Assembly: GCA_030674915.1 (NCBI GenBank)
Contig: JASXSV010000008.1
Span: forward strand, 62,001-126,000
Reading direction: 5' to 3'
From: Candidatus Endonucleibacter bathymodioli
GTDB taxonomy: Bacteria; Pseudomonadota; Gammaproteobacteria; Pseudomonadales; Endozoicomonadaceae
DNA: 64,000 nucleotides
Positions 1-9,884 of this stretch are shown here, piece after piece; the first letter of the stretch is position 1; the number at the start of each line of letters is the position of its first letter. The notes beneath the pieces are model-generated. The model ran no database searches. It was not told where the DNA came from and saw only the letters and a program-made list of their open reading frames with translations. Made by a program: the position numbers and the translations under genes.

Positions 1-1911
1 AGTTGGTTTGCTGCACCGACCATGGAGGCAGATCAGCATTGGCGTTTAAAAGTCAAGCTTCGGAAGCCTCATGGGTTTGCAAGCCTTGGGACATTCGATT
101 TTGAAGCCTGGGCTGCGAGAGAAGGTATTCAGGGCATAGGTTATGTCATTAGCGGAGAACTATTATCTCCTCCAGGAAACATGACATCTCTGAGGCAGTG
201 GCTTTACAATTGGCTTGAATCCTCCGCCCTTCCTCAGACTAAGGGTATCCTAAAAGCGTTACTGGTAGGTGAAAAGTCCGGCATCACAACCGAGCAATGG
301 CAAAGGCTGAATGCTACCGGTACGACGCATTTGGTGGTTATTTCCGGTTTGCATATAGGGCTTATGGCTTTAATTGGTTATTGGCTAACTTTATTGCTCG
401 GCCGATTGGGAGCCCTGCCTTTGCAAAGCGTACCTTTACCGAGGATTGCTGCTTGTGTTTCGTTGTTACTGTCAGTTCTTTATGGGAGTTTGGCAGGTTT
501 TGGTGTTCCAGTTCAACGAGCGCTGGTAATGACAATAGTTGCCATAGTGGGGCCACTTGTGGGTATGAGACCCTCGCCATTGACGTTATTAGTGGTCGCT
601 CTTGCCGTTGTACTTACCATTGACCCACTGGCTATGACGGGTAGTGGCTTTTGGTATTCATTTATGGCTGTTGCAGCCCTAGTTTATGGGATGTCTGGTC
701 GCTACGGCTATGTGTCACAGCTTAAAAAATTACTCAAACCACAGTGGATTGTTTTTTGTGTATTGACACCTTTGTTGTTCTTTAATGATCAGCCTGTTTC
801 GCTATTTTCTGTGCTAATTAATTTGTTTGCTATCCCATTTATTGGTTTGGTTATTGTACCTTTGTTATTGATATCATCAGGGTTTGCGGGGATATCTTAT
901 CATATTTCATCTGCTGGGCTGGCTATTATTGATCAGTTGCTGCGTGTATTTTTTCATGTGCTTGGATATTTCTCTGATTTTTTAATGATATTGCCAGCGA
1001 GCAGTTGTCCAACGACCTTAACTGTTTTGCTGGCAGTAACTGGTGGTTTCTTGTTGATATCTCCTCTGCCTCCGTCTCTGAAAATACTATCTCCTTTTTT
1101 TATATTGCCTTGGTTGCTTCCTGTTGATAATAATCCTGAGTATGGACAAGCCCATGTAACGGTTCTGGATGTAGGGCAAGGGCTTGCAGTATTAGTCAGA
1201 ACCCATAAGCATACATTGGTTTATGATACTGGAGATGCCTTTTCAGAAACATTTAATGCGGCAGAACGAGTCATTATGCCTTACCTGCGGCAGTCCGGTG
1301 TTAGTATTTTGGATAGAATAATGATTTCCCATGGGGATAAAGATCATTCTGGCGGCCTTGGACCGTTATTAAAGCGTTACGATTGCTCTCTCATATCCTG
1401 TGGTACTAGCATCCCCGGGATAAAATCGCCTATTTCACAGTGTACTAAGGGGCAGTGTTGGAAGTGGGATGGTGTGGATTTTCAAGTCTTGGCTGGAGGA
1501 GGGTGCTGGAAAAAGTCCAATGACCGTTCCTGTGTTTTAAAAGTTACTGCAGGGAAGGAAAGTATGTTATTAACCGGTGATATTAGTAACCGAGTTGAGG
1601 CCCAGTTGATTGCTTCGGGTCAACCCTTGCAGTCCGCGGTCTTATTGGCCCCCCACCATGGTAGCTATTCTTCAAGTTCTACGGCATTTTTGCGTGCGGT
1701 TAATCCTAAAGCGGTTTTGTTTTCGTCAGGGTATAATAATAAATTTGGTCATCCAGACAAGAGAACAGTAGAAAGAGTTTTATCCCAAGGGGCTAGTAGC
1801 TGGAATACAGCCTTGCATGGGAGCCTGTCAGTTGTGCTGGGCAGTGGAAGCTGTAATGTTTCATCTTATCGCTGCAATCATCGCAAATACTGGTGGCATG
1901 AAGGGCTTTGA
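1..1911 (+). CDS. comEC: ComEC/Rec2 DNA uptake channel, 5' end outside window
   Basis: Inner-membrane channel that carries single-stranded DNA into the cytoplasm during natural transformation. The frame is open from base 1 and the first in-window ATG (22) falls inside the N-terminal soluble domain (WRLKVKLRKPHGF...), so the start lies upstream. About 12 hydrophobic segments of the Competence domain follow (roughly bases 200-1120). The last third is a metallo-beta-lactamase-like domain with VLDVGQG (about 1165), ISHGDKDHSGG (about 1324-1356), TGDI and APHHGS. Length is normal for the family once the missing N-terminus is allowed for. A dispersed repeat copy follows the stop. Family assignment is firm; whether the cell is competent is unknown. 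Confidence 0.93.
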   Translation, partial: SWFAAPTMEADQHWRLKVKLRKPHGFASLGTFDFEAWAAREGIQGIGYVISGELLSPPGNMTSLRQWLYNWLESSALPQTKGILKALLVGEKSGITTEQWQRLNATGTTHLVVISGLHIGLMALIGYWLTLLLGRLGALPLQSVPLPRIAACVSLLLSVLYGSLAGFGVPVQRALVMTIVAIVGPLVGMRPSPLTLLVVALAVVLTIDPLAMTGSGFWYSFMAVAALVYGMSGRYGYVSQLKKLLKPQWIVFCVLTPLLFFNDQPVSLFSVLINLFAIPFIGLVIVPLLLISSGFAGISYHISSAGLAIIDQLLRVFFHVLGYFSDFLMILPASSCPTTLTVLLAVTGGFLLISPLPPSLKILSPFFILPWLLPVDNNPEYGQAHVTVLDVGQGLAVLVRTHKHTLVYDTGDAFSETFNAAERVIMPYLRQSGVSILDRIMISHGDKDHSGGLGPLLKRYDCSLISCGTSIPGIKSPISQCTKGQCWKWDGVDFQVLAGGGCWKKSNDRSCVLKVTAGKESMLLTGDISNRVEAQLIASGQPLQSAVLLAPHHGSYSSSSTAFLRAVNPKAVLFSSGYNNKFGHPDKRTVERVLSQGASSWNTALHGSLSVVLGSGSCNVSSYRCNHRKYWWHEGL

Positions 1912-1917
1912 ACTGAA

Positions 1918-2056
1918 ATATCAAATTCCATTAACGGTGTGAGTAGGCAGCAAGCGAGTAAAGTCCTATGATCCTACGAGCAGTAGTGACTTAGGTGGCT
2001 TAGGTGAATTAGAATAGTCAACAATCTCACACCTTCAAAGTGAATGGATATATACT
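1918..2056 (+). repeat. Dispersed ~125-bp repeat, copy 1
   Basis: Member of a repeat family found throughout the flanks of this window. The ends are imperfect inverted repeats with consensus TATACC, then two variable bases, then TTYCCATTGAAGGTG. The interior carries CGAGY(A)AA, CCTACGRGYAGTAG and a GTTAGARTAGTCA segment. This copy fills the comEC-rluB gap. Confidence 0.75.
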
Positions 2057-2114
2057 ATACTCTGTGATTATTTTAACTCACGAGGTGGCGTCTGCCGCCC
2101 AGTAGACGGCATTA

Positions 2115-3041
2115 ATGAATATTGAAACAGCAGCACCTATTAAATCTTCTGATGCCAACCCCTCAGGAGAAAAACTGCAGAAGATCTTGGCTGGAGTAGG
2201 AATAGGCTCTCGGCGAGAAATGGAGCGCTGGATCACGGAGGGTCGTGTCTCTATCAATGGCAAAAAAGCCAGCATTGGTGATCGAGCTCAGAGGCGCGAT
2301 TCTATTTCAGTGGATGGTAGACCTGTCAAGCGAGATGCGTATAACTCAAACAATCGTAGAGTTATTGCTTATAACAAGCCTGAGGGTGAAATTTGTAGCC
2401 GTTCTGATTCCGAAGGCAGGCCAAGTATTTTCGACAAACTACCCCATCTTAAGGGCGAGCGCTGGATAGCCATAGGTCGACTGGATTTGAATACATCTGG
2501 TCTACTACTTTTGACAACTGATGGTGAGCTAGCCAATCGACTGATGCATCCTTCTAATACCATTGAGCGCGAGTATGCCGTGCGCGTTATGGGAAATATC
2601 CTCCCTCAACATATAAAGAAATTGTACGATGGAGTAGAGTTAGATGATGGCCCTGCTCGCTTTACAGACATTGTTAGCTCCGGTGGCGCAGGCATTAATC
2701 GTTGGTTCCATGTCTGCCTTGCTGAGGGACGTAACCGGGAAGTGCGACGTCTTTGGGAGTCTCAGGGACTTACCGTAAGCCGTCTGAAAAGAGTGCGTTT
2801 TGGAAGCACAATCATGCCTGATGGTCTACGGGTCGGCCGGTGGAAAGAACTGGAAAAAAAGCAAGTCGACTTACTATCGGCTCAGGTTGATCTGGAGCCG
2901 GTAAAAACTTATGCAAAGAAAAAATACGAACTCGTTGACAAACAAGTTTCTCACTTAAAGCACCCACGTAAAAAATCAGTTCACAACAGAGTCAATTCCA
3001 ATCGTCCGAACAAAATAAGAAGGATAAGGTCAAAAGTCTAA
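2115..3041 (+). CDS. rluB: 23S rRNA pseudouridine synthase RluB
   Basis: Isomerises a uridine of 23S rRNA (U2605 in E. coli) to pseudouridine during 50S assembly. An N-terminal S4 RNA-binding domain (EKLQKILAGVGIGSRREMER, residues about 18-65) is followed by an RsuA/RluB-type catalytic domain with the motif GRLDLNTSGLLLLTTDG, whose Asp is catalytic. The C-terminal tail is very basic, as usual for RluB. The ATG at 2115 lacks an obvious Shine-Dalgarno, and an in-frame stop shortly upstream rules out a much longer form. Transcribed convergently with aroG across a repeat copy. RluB is preferred over RsuA/RluF because of the S4 domain and basic tail. Confidence 0.9.
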   Translation: MNIETAAPIKSSDANPSGEKLQKILAGVGIGSRREMERWITEGRVSINGKKASIGDRAQRRDSISVDGRPVKRDAYNSNNRRVIAYNKPEGEICSRSDSEGRPSIFDKLPHLKGERWIAIGRLDLNTSGLLLLTTDGELANRLMHPSNTIEREYAVRVMGNILPQHIKKLYDGVELDDGPARFTDIVSSGGAGINRWFHVCLAEGRNREVRRLWESQGLTVSRLKRVRFGSTIMPDGLRVGRWKELEKKQVDLLSAQVDLEPVKTYAKKKYELVDKQVSHLKHPRKKSVHNRVNSNRPNKIRRIRSKV

Positions 3042-3078
3042 GGAAAAGACCCTTTTTCCAACCCTTTCAGCCAGTTTA

Positions 3079-3168
3079 TATACCAACGCTCCCAGAAGTA
3101 TGAGGTAGTTGATTGTTCTTACAAGCCTCAATCACCTCCTGCTCATATCTTAAGTGAGAACTGGTATA
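3079..3168 (-). repeat. Dispersed repeat, internally deleted copy 2, overlapping the aroG 3' end
   Basis: About 90 bp with TATACCA-type termini at both ends. Relative to full copies it lacks the central CGAG...CCTACG part. It lies between the convergent rluB and aroG genes. Its right end runs into aroG, so the last codons and the stop of aroG lie inside the repeat. Confidence 0.7.
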
Positions 3169-4523
3169 GAAGACATCTTCCGACAACTTTTCATGATTTC
3201 GGAAATCAAAAATGCCAATTCAAGGGCTTGGTCTGCATTTAGCCGAGGATCACAATGCGTATTATAACGATGACCAAGAGTATCGACAGTTACCTCACAG
3301 GCTCCACCAATGCATTCTGTAACATTTTGACCAGTCATTTCAAAGTGAACACCTCCTGCATAAGTTCCCTCCGCCTGGTGCACGGAAAAAAACTGTTTAA
3401 CCTCCTGGAGAATCCGAGAAACTTCACGGGTTTTAAATCCTGTACTGGTTTGAAAAGTATTACCATGCATCGGATCACAACTCCACAGTACAGCCCGGCC
3501 TTCCCGCTCAATTGCCTTAATCAGGGCTGGTAATCCATCTTCTACTTTATCTGCCCCCATCCTAACAATAACGGTTACACGACCCGGATTATTTGTTGGG
3601 TTCAAAATATCGAGTAATCGTATCAAGTCATCTGGTAATAAGCTTGGCCCTGCTTTCAGTCCAATAGGATTCTGTATACCTCGAATAAACTCTATGTGTG
3701 CGCCGTCTATTTGACGAGTTCTGTCGCCGATCCATAACATATGCCCAGAGCCGTCATACCAATTATCATTATTACTGTCCTGCCTGGTCATTGCTTGCTC
3801 GTAAGGAAGCAAAAGAGCCTCGTGGGAAGTATAAAATTCCGTTTCATTAATGGTTTTGGAATGCTCTAATCTAATGCCACAGGCTTTCATAAAATCAAGC
3901 GACTCATTAATGCGATCGGACAAGTGACTATATCGTTCAGCTTGGGGACTATTGGCAACAAAGTCTAAATTCCAAGCTTGCACCTGTTCAAGGGAAGCCA
4001 GTCCCCCATGGGAGAAGGACTTAAGCAAGGTCAAAGTTGAAGAAGCTTGATAATATGCTCGCAGCATTCGCTCAGGATCGGGAATCCTAGACTCGGGTGT
4101 AAAGTCTGCACCATTAATAATATCGCCACGATAAATTGGTAAATCAATACCGTTGCGAGTTTCCATATTTGATGTTCTGGGCTTGGCAAATTGGCCAGCT
4201 AGTCGGCCTACTTTTATAACTGGCAAGCTTGCGCCAAAAGTCAAAGCAACAGCCATCTGCATTAGCACTTTAAAAGTATCCCTGATATTATCTGCGCTAA
4301 ATTCAGTAAAGCTCTCAGCACAGTCACCGCCCTGAAGCAAAAATGCCTTGCCGTTGACCACCTCTGCCAAACGCTTGCGAAGTGCTCTTACCTCTTCAAC
4401 AGGAACCAGTAAAGACTTACCTGCTAGCTCTTTCTCTACTTGCTTAAGTTTATCCAAATTAGGGTATTCTGGCTGCTGGGATATAGACATATCTCTCCAG
4501 CTGTTTATGCGCCACGTTTTCAT
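3150..4523 (-). CDS. aroG: Class II 3-deoxy-D-arabino-heptulosonate 7-phosphate synthase
   Basis: First step of the shikimate pathway: phosphoenolpyruvate plus erythrose 4-phosphate gives DAHP, in the cytoplasm. The 457 residues are collinear with the plant/Pseudomonas type II family: [11 protein letters not shown] at the N-terminus, [12 protein letters not shown] (metal/PEP site), [37 protein letters not shown] and [16 protein letters not shown]. The start at 4523 matches the usual family N-terminus. It is unrelated in sequence to the type I AroF/G/H enzymes of E. coli. The terminal residues are encoded inside a repeat copy. Gene symbols for this class vary between genomes. Confidence 0.93.
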   Translation of the reverse strand: MKTWRINSWRDMSISQQPEYPNLDKLKQVEKELAGKSLLVPVEEVRALRKRLAEVVNGKAFLLQGGDCAESFTEFSADNIRDTFKVLMQMAVALTFGASLPVIKVGRLAGQFAKPRTSNMETRNGIDLPIYRGDIINGADFTPESRIPDPERMLRAYYQASSTLTLLKSFSHGGLASLEQVQAWNLDFVANSPQAERYSHLSDRINESLDFMKACGIRLEHSKTINETEFYTSHEALLLPYEQAMTRQDSNNDNWYDGSGHMLWIGDRTRQIDGAHIEFIRGIQNPIGLKAGPSLLPDDLIRLLDILNPTNNPGRVTVIVRMGADKVEDGLPALIKAIEREGRAVLWSCDPMHGNTFQTSTGFKTREVSRILQEVKQFFSVHQAEGTYAGGVHFEMTGQNVTECIGGACEVTVDTLGHRYNTHCDPRLNADQALELAFLISEIMKSCRKMSSIPVLT

Positions 4524-4642
4524 TTACGTTTCTCGAAATGTTCAGAAAAAAACAAAGTAATCTATGTAGCAGTTTACTTGACTCTGTATATGTATTTTAT
4601 TTTCAGCACTAAAAGAATATATATAGCTCGAATTCTCTAACT

Positions 4643-4740
4643 ATACCCGTTATCATTATGGGTGTTAGCATACATCTTCTCATGTTTTGGGCGTAGGCTC
4701 TACTTACAAGGCGTGTTTCTATAGGAAGTAACTTATTTTT
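4643..4740 (+). repeat. Possible degenerate copy of the dispersed repeat
   Basis: Starts with a recognisable end (TATACCCGTTATCATTATGG) but the remainder has diverged and no clean right end is visible. It lies in the gap downstream of the 4733-5047 minus-strand gene. Confidence 0.3.
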
Positions 4741-5047
4741 CAGTGGGGTTAATGTCTTTGATAGCTTTGATTTCTTCATTGATGATAACTTTTTCCAATA
4801 ATATCTCTCGAATATCATCATCATCATCATCGCCATCCTGATTATCATCATCCATGAGGATTCGGGTAATATCTTCTTCTATGGGTATTTCAGAATCATA
4901 ATCATCAAAAGAATCTAGCATTTGCTCAAACAGAGGCTGCGTCGTAACCTTAGTTTGAGTTGTCTCATCTGTAGTCCAAAGCACTACAGCTCCTCCGATA
5001 GCCAATGCTCCTGCAATAACAAGAGCAATAAATATTTCTTTTGTCAT
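4733..5047 (-). CDS. Small single-pass membrane protein with acidic C-terminus
   Basis: 104 residues that I do not recognise. Residues 5-25 form one hydrophobic helix (EIFIALVIAGALAIGGAVVL), followed by a threonine-rich linker and a strongly acidic segment with a run of aspartates at about 70-78. The start is supported by GAGG seven bases before the ATG. Divergent from the GT2 operon, with only a short shared promoter region. Topology suggests an inner-membrane anchor with the acidic tail in the periplasm; function unknown. Confidence 0.6.
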   Translation of the reverse strand: MTKEIFIALVIAGALAIGGAVVLWTTDETTQTKVTTQPLFEQMLDSFDDYDSEIPIEEDITRILMDDDNQDGDDDDDDIREILLEKVIINEEIKAIKDINPTEK

Positions 5048-5121
5048 ATAGGTGCCTCATAATCTATTCTATGCTTATCTTCAAGCACGATGGGTGTAAA
5101 CTACCCTTAATGGGAGCAATA

Positions 5122-6090
5122 ATGCAGAGAAATAAATCGCCCTTTTTAAGCTGTGTGGTACCAGTATTCAACGAAGGAGAAGTAATCTCTTCTTTTATTC
5201 CAGCATTAGCTGAACAACTGTCCCTGCTTACCGATCAATTTGAAATAATTGTGGTCGATGACGGCAGCAGTGATAATACTGTAAACCTAATTGAACCATT
5301 TCACGAAGACTTTCCGGTAAAACTGATTACCTTATCCCGAAACTTTGGCAAAGAAGCAGCTCTTACAGCAGGTATTGATGCCTGCATAGGTGAGGTAGCG
5401 CTTCTTATTGATGCAGACTTTCAGCATCCTTTTGCTATGATTCCGGTATTTCTCAATTATTGGGAAAAAGGGTACGACATGATTTACGGTATTCGTAAAG
5501 ATCGTAGAGATGAATCATTTTTGAAAAAAAAGGGAGCTCATTTTTTTTATAAAATCATGAGCTTCAGTACCGGCGTTGAAGTACCTGCTAATGCCGGTGA
5601 CTTCCGCCTAATGAGTCGTAATGTTATTGATGCCCTGAAATCCCTACCTGAAAGGGGGAGGTTTATGAAGGGCATATATGCTTGGGTTGGTTTCAAAAGT
5701 ATAGGTATACCCTTTGATGTACAAGAAAGAGCAGCTGGTGCATCTACTTGGGATTATCGGAAGCTAACCGGCCTGGCTCTGTCAGGCATTACTTCATTCA
5801 CAAGCATACCATTACGCATGGTGGGTATTATAGGCTTGGTTATATCCTTGATGTCAGTGTTGTATGCTTTAGTTACTATATTTCAAACACTGTTTTTAGG
5901 CACTGATCTGGCGGGCTGGCCCACCATTGTCACGGCAATAACGTTTATTGGCGGCATTCAGCTTCTTTCCCTGGGAGTACTCGGTGAGTATATAGCAGGT
6001 ATTTTTAATGAGGTTAAAAATCGTCCAACTTATCTGATTAATAAACAGCGTGGCTTTGATAAAGAACAAGATGATGCACCAACTCATTAA
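5122..6090 (+). CDS. GT2 polyprenyl-phosphate glycosyltransferase (GtrB/ArnC/DPM1-like)
   Basis: Transfers a sugar from a nucleotide donor to undecaprenyl phosphate on the cytoplasmic face of the inner membrane. It has the GT-A fold motifs VVPVFNEGEV, VVDDGSSDNT and DADFQHP (the metal-binding DXD equivalent), then two C-terminal membrane helices (about 228-310). The start at 5122 is preferred over upstream in-frame ATGs because GGGAG sits five bases before it and the protein then begins just ahead of the catalytic domain, giving 323 residues. First gene of an overlapping three-gene operon with a GtrA protein and a ChbG-like deacetylase. The donor sugar cannot be read from sequence. Confidence 0.85.
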   Translation: MQRNKSPFLSCVVPVFNEGEVISSFIPALAEQLSLLTDQFEIIVVDDGSSDNTVNLIEPFHEDFPVKLITLSRNFGKEAALTAGIDACIGEVALLIDADFQHPFAMIPVFLNYWEKGYDMIYGIRKDRRDESFLKKKGAHFFYKIMSFSTGVEVPANAGDFRLMSRNVIDALKSLPERGRFMKGIYAWVGFKSIGIPFDVQERAAGASTWDYRKLTGLALSGITSFTSIPLRMVGIIGLVISLMSVLYALVTIFQTLFLGTDLAGWPTIVTAITFIGGIQLLSLGVLGEYIAGIFNEVKNRPTYLINKQRGFDKEQDDAPTH

Positions 6091-6445
6091 GTTTGTGGTT
6101 GTTGGCTCTATTGCTGCTGTTGTACACCTTGGTATTCTTCGATGGACTGTTGAATACATGACGGTACCTCCCTTGCTTGGTAATACCATGGCGTTTATTG
6201 TTGCCTTTATTGTTAGTTATACAGGTCAAAGTCTCTGGACCTTTAGTCATAAGCAGCATGCCCATGCCAGAACCATAACTCGTTTTTTAGTCACTCAGTT
6301 ATTATGCAGCTTTACCCTTAATCAGATCCTTTTTGCAGCGTTTCTTGCGTTCTCAGACCTTCACTACATGGTGAACAGCTTTATAGTTTTGACTATCGTT
6401 CCTCTGGTGACCTATACCGTGAGCAAGTACTGGGTATTTAAATGA
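6071..6445 (+). CDS. GtrA-family membrane protein
   Basis: GtrA proteins are small four-helix membrane proteins proposed to flip polyprenyl-phosphate sugars across the inner membrane. The sequence begins MMHQLIKFVVVGSIAAVVHL and shows four hydrophobic segments and a C-terminal TYTVSKYWVFK, typical of the family. ATG 6071 or 6074 is preferred over GTG 6050. The gene overlaps the end of the glycosyltransferase and its stop overlaps the next start (ATGA), which indicates translational coupling and a shared role with the GT2 enzyme. Confidence 0.82.
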   Translation: MMHQLIKFVVVGSIAAVVHLGILRWTVEYMTVPPLLGNTMAFIVAFIVSYTGQSLWTFSHKQHAHARTITRFLVTQLLCSFTLNQILFAAFLAFSDLHYMVNSFIVLTIVPLVTYTVSKYWVFK

Positions 6446-7293
6446 AACAGATCTCACTTTGTGCTGATGACTTCGCTATAACGCCAGCTGTATCAAAGGC
6501 AATTTTATCTTTGGTCAATAAAAATGCTATCCAAGCCGTCAGTTGTATGGTGACCATGCCTAACTGGCAAATTGACGCATCACACCTGCAAGAATATTAT
6601 GGTCAAATTGATATTGGGTTGCACCTGAACTTCACTGAAAATACAGGACTTACATCAAGCTACAAAACAGGTTTTCCAAGTTTGGCTAAGATCCTAATTA
6701 TGAGCCACTTTAGGGTTCTTAATTACAACCAGTTGTTGGAAGAAATCCACGCTCAGGTCAACTGTTTCATCAATACCTTAGGCAGATATCCAGATTTTAT
6801 TGATGGTCATCAGCATGTTCATCATTTACCTCAAATTAGAAAAGCACTTCTTACCGTCATGAAAGAAAAGCTCCCTCCAGACTCAACCTGGGTTCGGAGC
6901 GTGAGCCCTCTTGTTTATCAAAAAAAAAGCCTTAAAAGTATTATTATCGAAGGCAGTGGTGCCCTGTCTCTTAGGGGTGCATTAGCAAGAAGTGGGTATA
7001 ATACAAACACATCCTTTGCCGGTGTTTATTCCCTTTCTCCCAAAGAATCCTTCAGGCCTTTGATGCAATTATGGCTGAGACATTTATCCGATGGTGGGCT
7101 TATTATGTGCCATCCTGGGGAGATAGATAGAGATAATGGTTGTTCAGAAAAGCTAGAGCATGCTGACGCTAGGCAAATTGAATTTGACTACCTAGGCAGC
7201 ACTAAATTCACAGATGATTGCCAAAGTGCAGGGATTCAACTTTCAAAACCTAGCGCCATTTTCAAAAATATATGCCCTATTACTTATAGCTAA
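6442..7293 (+). CDS. ChbG/YdjC-like carbohydrate deacetylase
   Basis: Metal-dependent deacetylase family (PF04794) acting on N-acetylated sugars. Visible motifs are SLCADDFAITP near the N-terminus (metal-binding aspartates), DIGLHLNFTE and DFIDGHQHVHH (metal-binding histidines), and CHPGE near the C-terminus. The 283-residue length is normal for the family. It is translationally coupled to the GtrA gene by an ATGA overlap, so the three genes probably build and trim one membrane-linked glycan; similar trios occur in lipid-sugar modification loci. The exact substrate (chitooligosaccharide, hopanoid sugar or lipid-linked GlcNAc) is not determinable. Confidence 0.83.
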   Translation: MKQISLCADDFAITPAVSKAILSLVNKNAIQAVSCMVTMPNWQIDASHLQEYYGQIDIGLHLNFTENTGLTSSYKTGFPSLAKILIMSHFRVLNYNQLLEEIHAQVNCFINTLGRYPDFIDGHQHVHHLPQIRKALLTVMKEKLPPDSTWVRSVSPLVYQKKSLKSIIIEGSGALSLRGALARSGYNTNTSFAGVYSLSPKESFRPLMQLWLRHLSDGGLIMCHPGEIDRDNGCSEKLEHADARQIEFDYLGSTKFTDDCQSAGIQLSKPSAIFKNICPITYS

Positions 7294-7372
7294 AACCATT
7301 GAGCCAGAACAGTAAATACTGACTGCCAGAACTAAGTGGAGTTTACAAATAAGACCCTTTTTATGAGGTAAT

Positions 7373-7528
7373 ATGGCCTGTGTACAAACTAATAAGTCGA
7401 GTCTGAAGAATATCTCATACTCTGAGCTCATAGGCCTTTTTGAAGATCTCTATTTTATCAATAAAAGATGCAGTGATTATATGGCTAGCTATAAGTTGAC
7501 CAAAATCAGAGTTTATATTCGAGGATAA
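7373..7528 (+). CDS. Possible 51-residue protein
   Basis: Open frame of 51 codons starting MACVQTNKSSLKNISYSELI and ending in VYIRG, with GAGG four bases before the ATG. Charged and soluble, with no recognised family. It lies in the otherwise empty gap before the DUF3301 gene. The ribosome binding site is the only support. Confidence 0.35.
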   Translation: MACVQTNKSSLKNISYSELIGLFEDLYFINKRCSDYMASYKLTKIRVYIRG

Positions 7529-7637
7529 GAACGGCAAATTATTCATTTACTCTGTTACATAGGCTTCTGTATTAAATATTGCAAATTTTTTAAAATTATG
7601 TTTAGCATATTTTTTTGAAACCTTCTAAAATACCATA

Positions 7638-8042
7638 ATGAATATATTTTTTTTGCTAAGCGTAAGCTGTGGTGCCTGTATATACTGGTTTTATACTTCA
7701 AAAGCTAGAGAAACAGCCATCTCCTGTTGTCGAAAGACGTGCGATGAAATGAATTGCCTGTTTCTTGATGGTTCTGTTGTTCGCTATAGTACTAAAATAA
7801 GGAGGGGGCCGACGGGACAGCTTTCCCTGCTGAGGAGCTATATCTTTGAATATACTCCTGCAGGGCATGATCGGAGGAAAGGTGATATAAAGCTATTAGG
7901 CTGTCGACTTTTATTTATGGCTATTGATGATCCAAGCCAAACAGAATCAAGCCGTACACATTCATTAATATTATCATCTTCCTTCACAAAGAATTTTGAT
8001 GATGCCGCTAATGAGTTAAAAAGGTCAGATTATCTCGATTGA
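7638..8042 (+). CDS. DUF3301 family protein
   Basis: Matches the pattern of the DUF3301 family of small proteobacterial proteins: an N-terminal hydrophobic helix (residues 1-20), then RETAISCCRKTCDEMNCLFL, RYSTKIRRGPTGQLSLLR, YIFEYTPAGHDRRKGDI and LLGCRLLF. 134 residues, a little longer than usual. No function is known for the family; the helix suggests inner-membrane attachment. No strong Shine-Dalgarno is seen at ATG 7638. Stands alone between two gene-poor stretches. Confidence 0.7.
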   Translation: MNIFFLLSVSCGACIYWFYTSKARETAISCCRKTCDEMNCLFLDGSVVRYSTKIRRGPTGQLSLLRSYIFEYTPAGHDRRKGDIKLLGCRLLFMAIDDPSQTESSRTHSLILSSSFTKNFDDAANELKRSDYLD

Positions 8043-9356
8043 AAATTGCTATTATGTTGTTTGATAGGTTTAGTTAAAAAGTACTTCAGTGCATGGAGTA
8101 AAAATAGTGTGCAACGTTTGTCTTTGGTGGTCAAAAAATTGATCAGAGCTTTATTAGTGATGACATGCTGGCATATTTAGACCTAACTCGTTGTCCTGTA
8201 AGTTTTTATACAGTGAGGATTAATGATGTGCCTGTATGTATTTATACCCATTACCATTTAAGTGGTGAGTGGAGCTCCTTTTCATATAAAGCTTGCGCTA
8301 TGCTGCTAAATTTCAGCTTTTATATTGGATATAGGTTTTGTGTGCAAGTTGGGATAAGGAGTCAAACATAGCAAATGGCTTATCTTGATCAGAGATAAGC
8401 CATGTAGCGGGGTTTATATTAAATTAGCAATAATGCGCTTTAGTTAAAATACGGCAATATTGTACTGCAGTATAACCAGAGTATCTGTGTTAACCTTGTT
8501 GGCTACGTCGTTATTGTTGTTTCTTCCTCTGTTTTCTTGGGTATTATTGGCATTCTCCACTCCTCAGTCAAATCTATAATCACCCATGTCGGTGCTTGCA
8601 ACAACCTGACCGTGATGCTATAATCTTTGCGTATTTTTATAAGCTGTACTCCTAGATCGATCCATTAGGTTATGAAAAATAACCGTAGCTGAAATCCATA
8701 CGAAAAGTCTGTGCCCGCTGAGAACGAGGGTCTTCTTTGTATCCATGGGAAGTAGTATCTATATTTTTAAAAGTATTATTTTTGTAATAGTGTCTCAGAT
8801 GAATATCAAGATCGCATCATAAAAAAACTCATAAGCATGCGAGGATGATGTCATAATAACAGGATGCACTAAGTGTGGTTAAGTGTGCCAATTTCATAGT
8901 TATGTAGCTTTTTGTTATTTGTTTTATGCACCCTGTGTCGTCATGAGTTTAAACTATACTGTCGGTTATTTCGAAGCAAGGGTTTGTAATATCATTTTGA
9001 AATACTTCTAATGTCTCTTATTTCTAATGGGTATAGCTTTATTGCAAATGTAATAGAATGTACATAAAAATTAAAAAAGATGCCGATAATCGGTAAGTAT
9101 TGTTTTAGTTTTATAGAGCATGTTTTAAATAATTAGAAGTACAGACAGTGCGAAATAAAAGACAGGGAGTTAAATAATGCTAAAGAAATAAATGGGTTAG
9201 GTTAATGAGCCAGCCACCACCTCGTAGTTTCAAAAGTGATAGGTGTAGATTTATTCTGCTTTTTAGTAATTTAATAGCTATTGGAAAATAGAAGGGAAAG
9301 TCTGGATTTAATAAAATCTCAGAAAAACTTGGCAATTCAGAGTTATACTTATAAAA
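8043..9356. other. Gene-poor stretch of 1.3 kb
   Basis: No convincing gene. A 68-codon frame at 8165-8371 has no ribosome binding site and no family resemblance. The only structure I see is the hairpin at 8375-8403. The rest is AT-rich sequence without recognisable transposase remnants. Confidence 0.5.
8375..8403. terminator. Perfect 11-bp hairpin
   Basis: ATGGCTTATCT and its exact complement AGATAAGCCAT are separated by seven bases. There is no T-run on either side, so it may be a processing or decay signal rather than an intrinsic terminator. Confidence 0.45.
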
Positions 9357-9392
9357 ATGCACTCTAGAAATAAAATAGCGGGAAGCTTGAAA

Positions 9393-9872
9393 ATGGAAGA
9401 GACCAACATCTCAGGAAAAGATTTTTCAGATAATCGCCTTTGGGTGACCTACTTGGCTCAAGGAGGAACACTGAGAGAGCGTCGAGGTCTGAGTCAAAAC
9501 CAGATGGATACTATTTACCGAGTTGGTTTTGGTTACTACTCTACAAAGAATTACAAAGAATCTTTGGTTATTTTTAAGTACCTATCTCTACTTGATCATA
9601 GAAATCATTCTTATCTTTTAGGGTTAGGGGTAACACTAAAAGAGATTCAACAGTATGACGAAGCAATGGCTGTACTGGACTGCGCAATACATATTGATGA
9701 GACGGACCCTAGATCCTATATCTGTATGGCACTTTGTATGATTGAGCTTAATAATTTGACAGATGCAGATATTTTTTTGCTTAAAGCTGAGGCAATGGCT
9801 AAAAAATCAACTAAATGGATAAGAGAGTTTCATCAGATCAAAAAACTGAAGACTTTTACTAAAAACGATTGA
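9393..9872 (+). CDS. SycD/LcrH-type class II type III secretion chaperone
   Basis: Cytoplasmic tetratricopeptide chaperone of the SycD/LcrH/SicA family, which keeps type III secretion translocators or related substrates soluble before export. The family signature is clear: YLAQGGTLRERRGLSQNQMD, then YRVGFGYYSTKNYKESLVIF, YLSLLDHRNHSYLLGLGVTL and DETDPRSYICMALCMIEL, i.e. about three TPRs. The start at 9393 is preferred to the in-frame ATG at 9357 because GGGAAG precedes it and the region before GGTL then has the usual length. Its stop lies 12 bases before the next gene, the likely client. No other type III apparatus gene is in this window. Confidence 0.8.
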   Translation: MEETNISGKDFSDNRLWVTYLAQGGTLRERRGLSQNQMDTIYRVGFGYYSTKNYKESLVIFKYLSLLDHRNHSYLLGLGVTLKEIQQYDEAMAVLDCAIHIDETDPRSYICMALCMIELNNLTDADIFLLKAEAMAKKSTKWIREFHQIKKLKTFTKND

Positions 9873-9884
9873 GGATATTTAAAC

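Noticed and set aside
8165..8371. 68-codon frame in the gap after the DUF3301 gene
   Set aside because: No ribosome binding site, no family resemblance, unusual composition.
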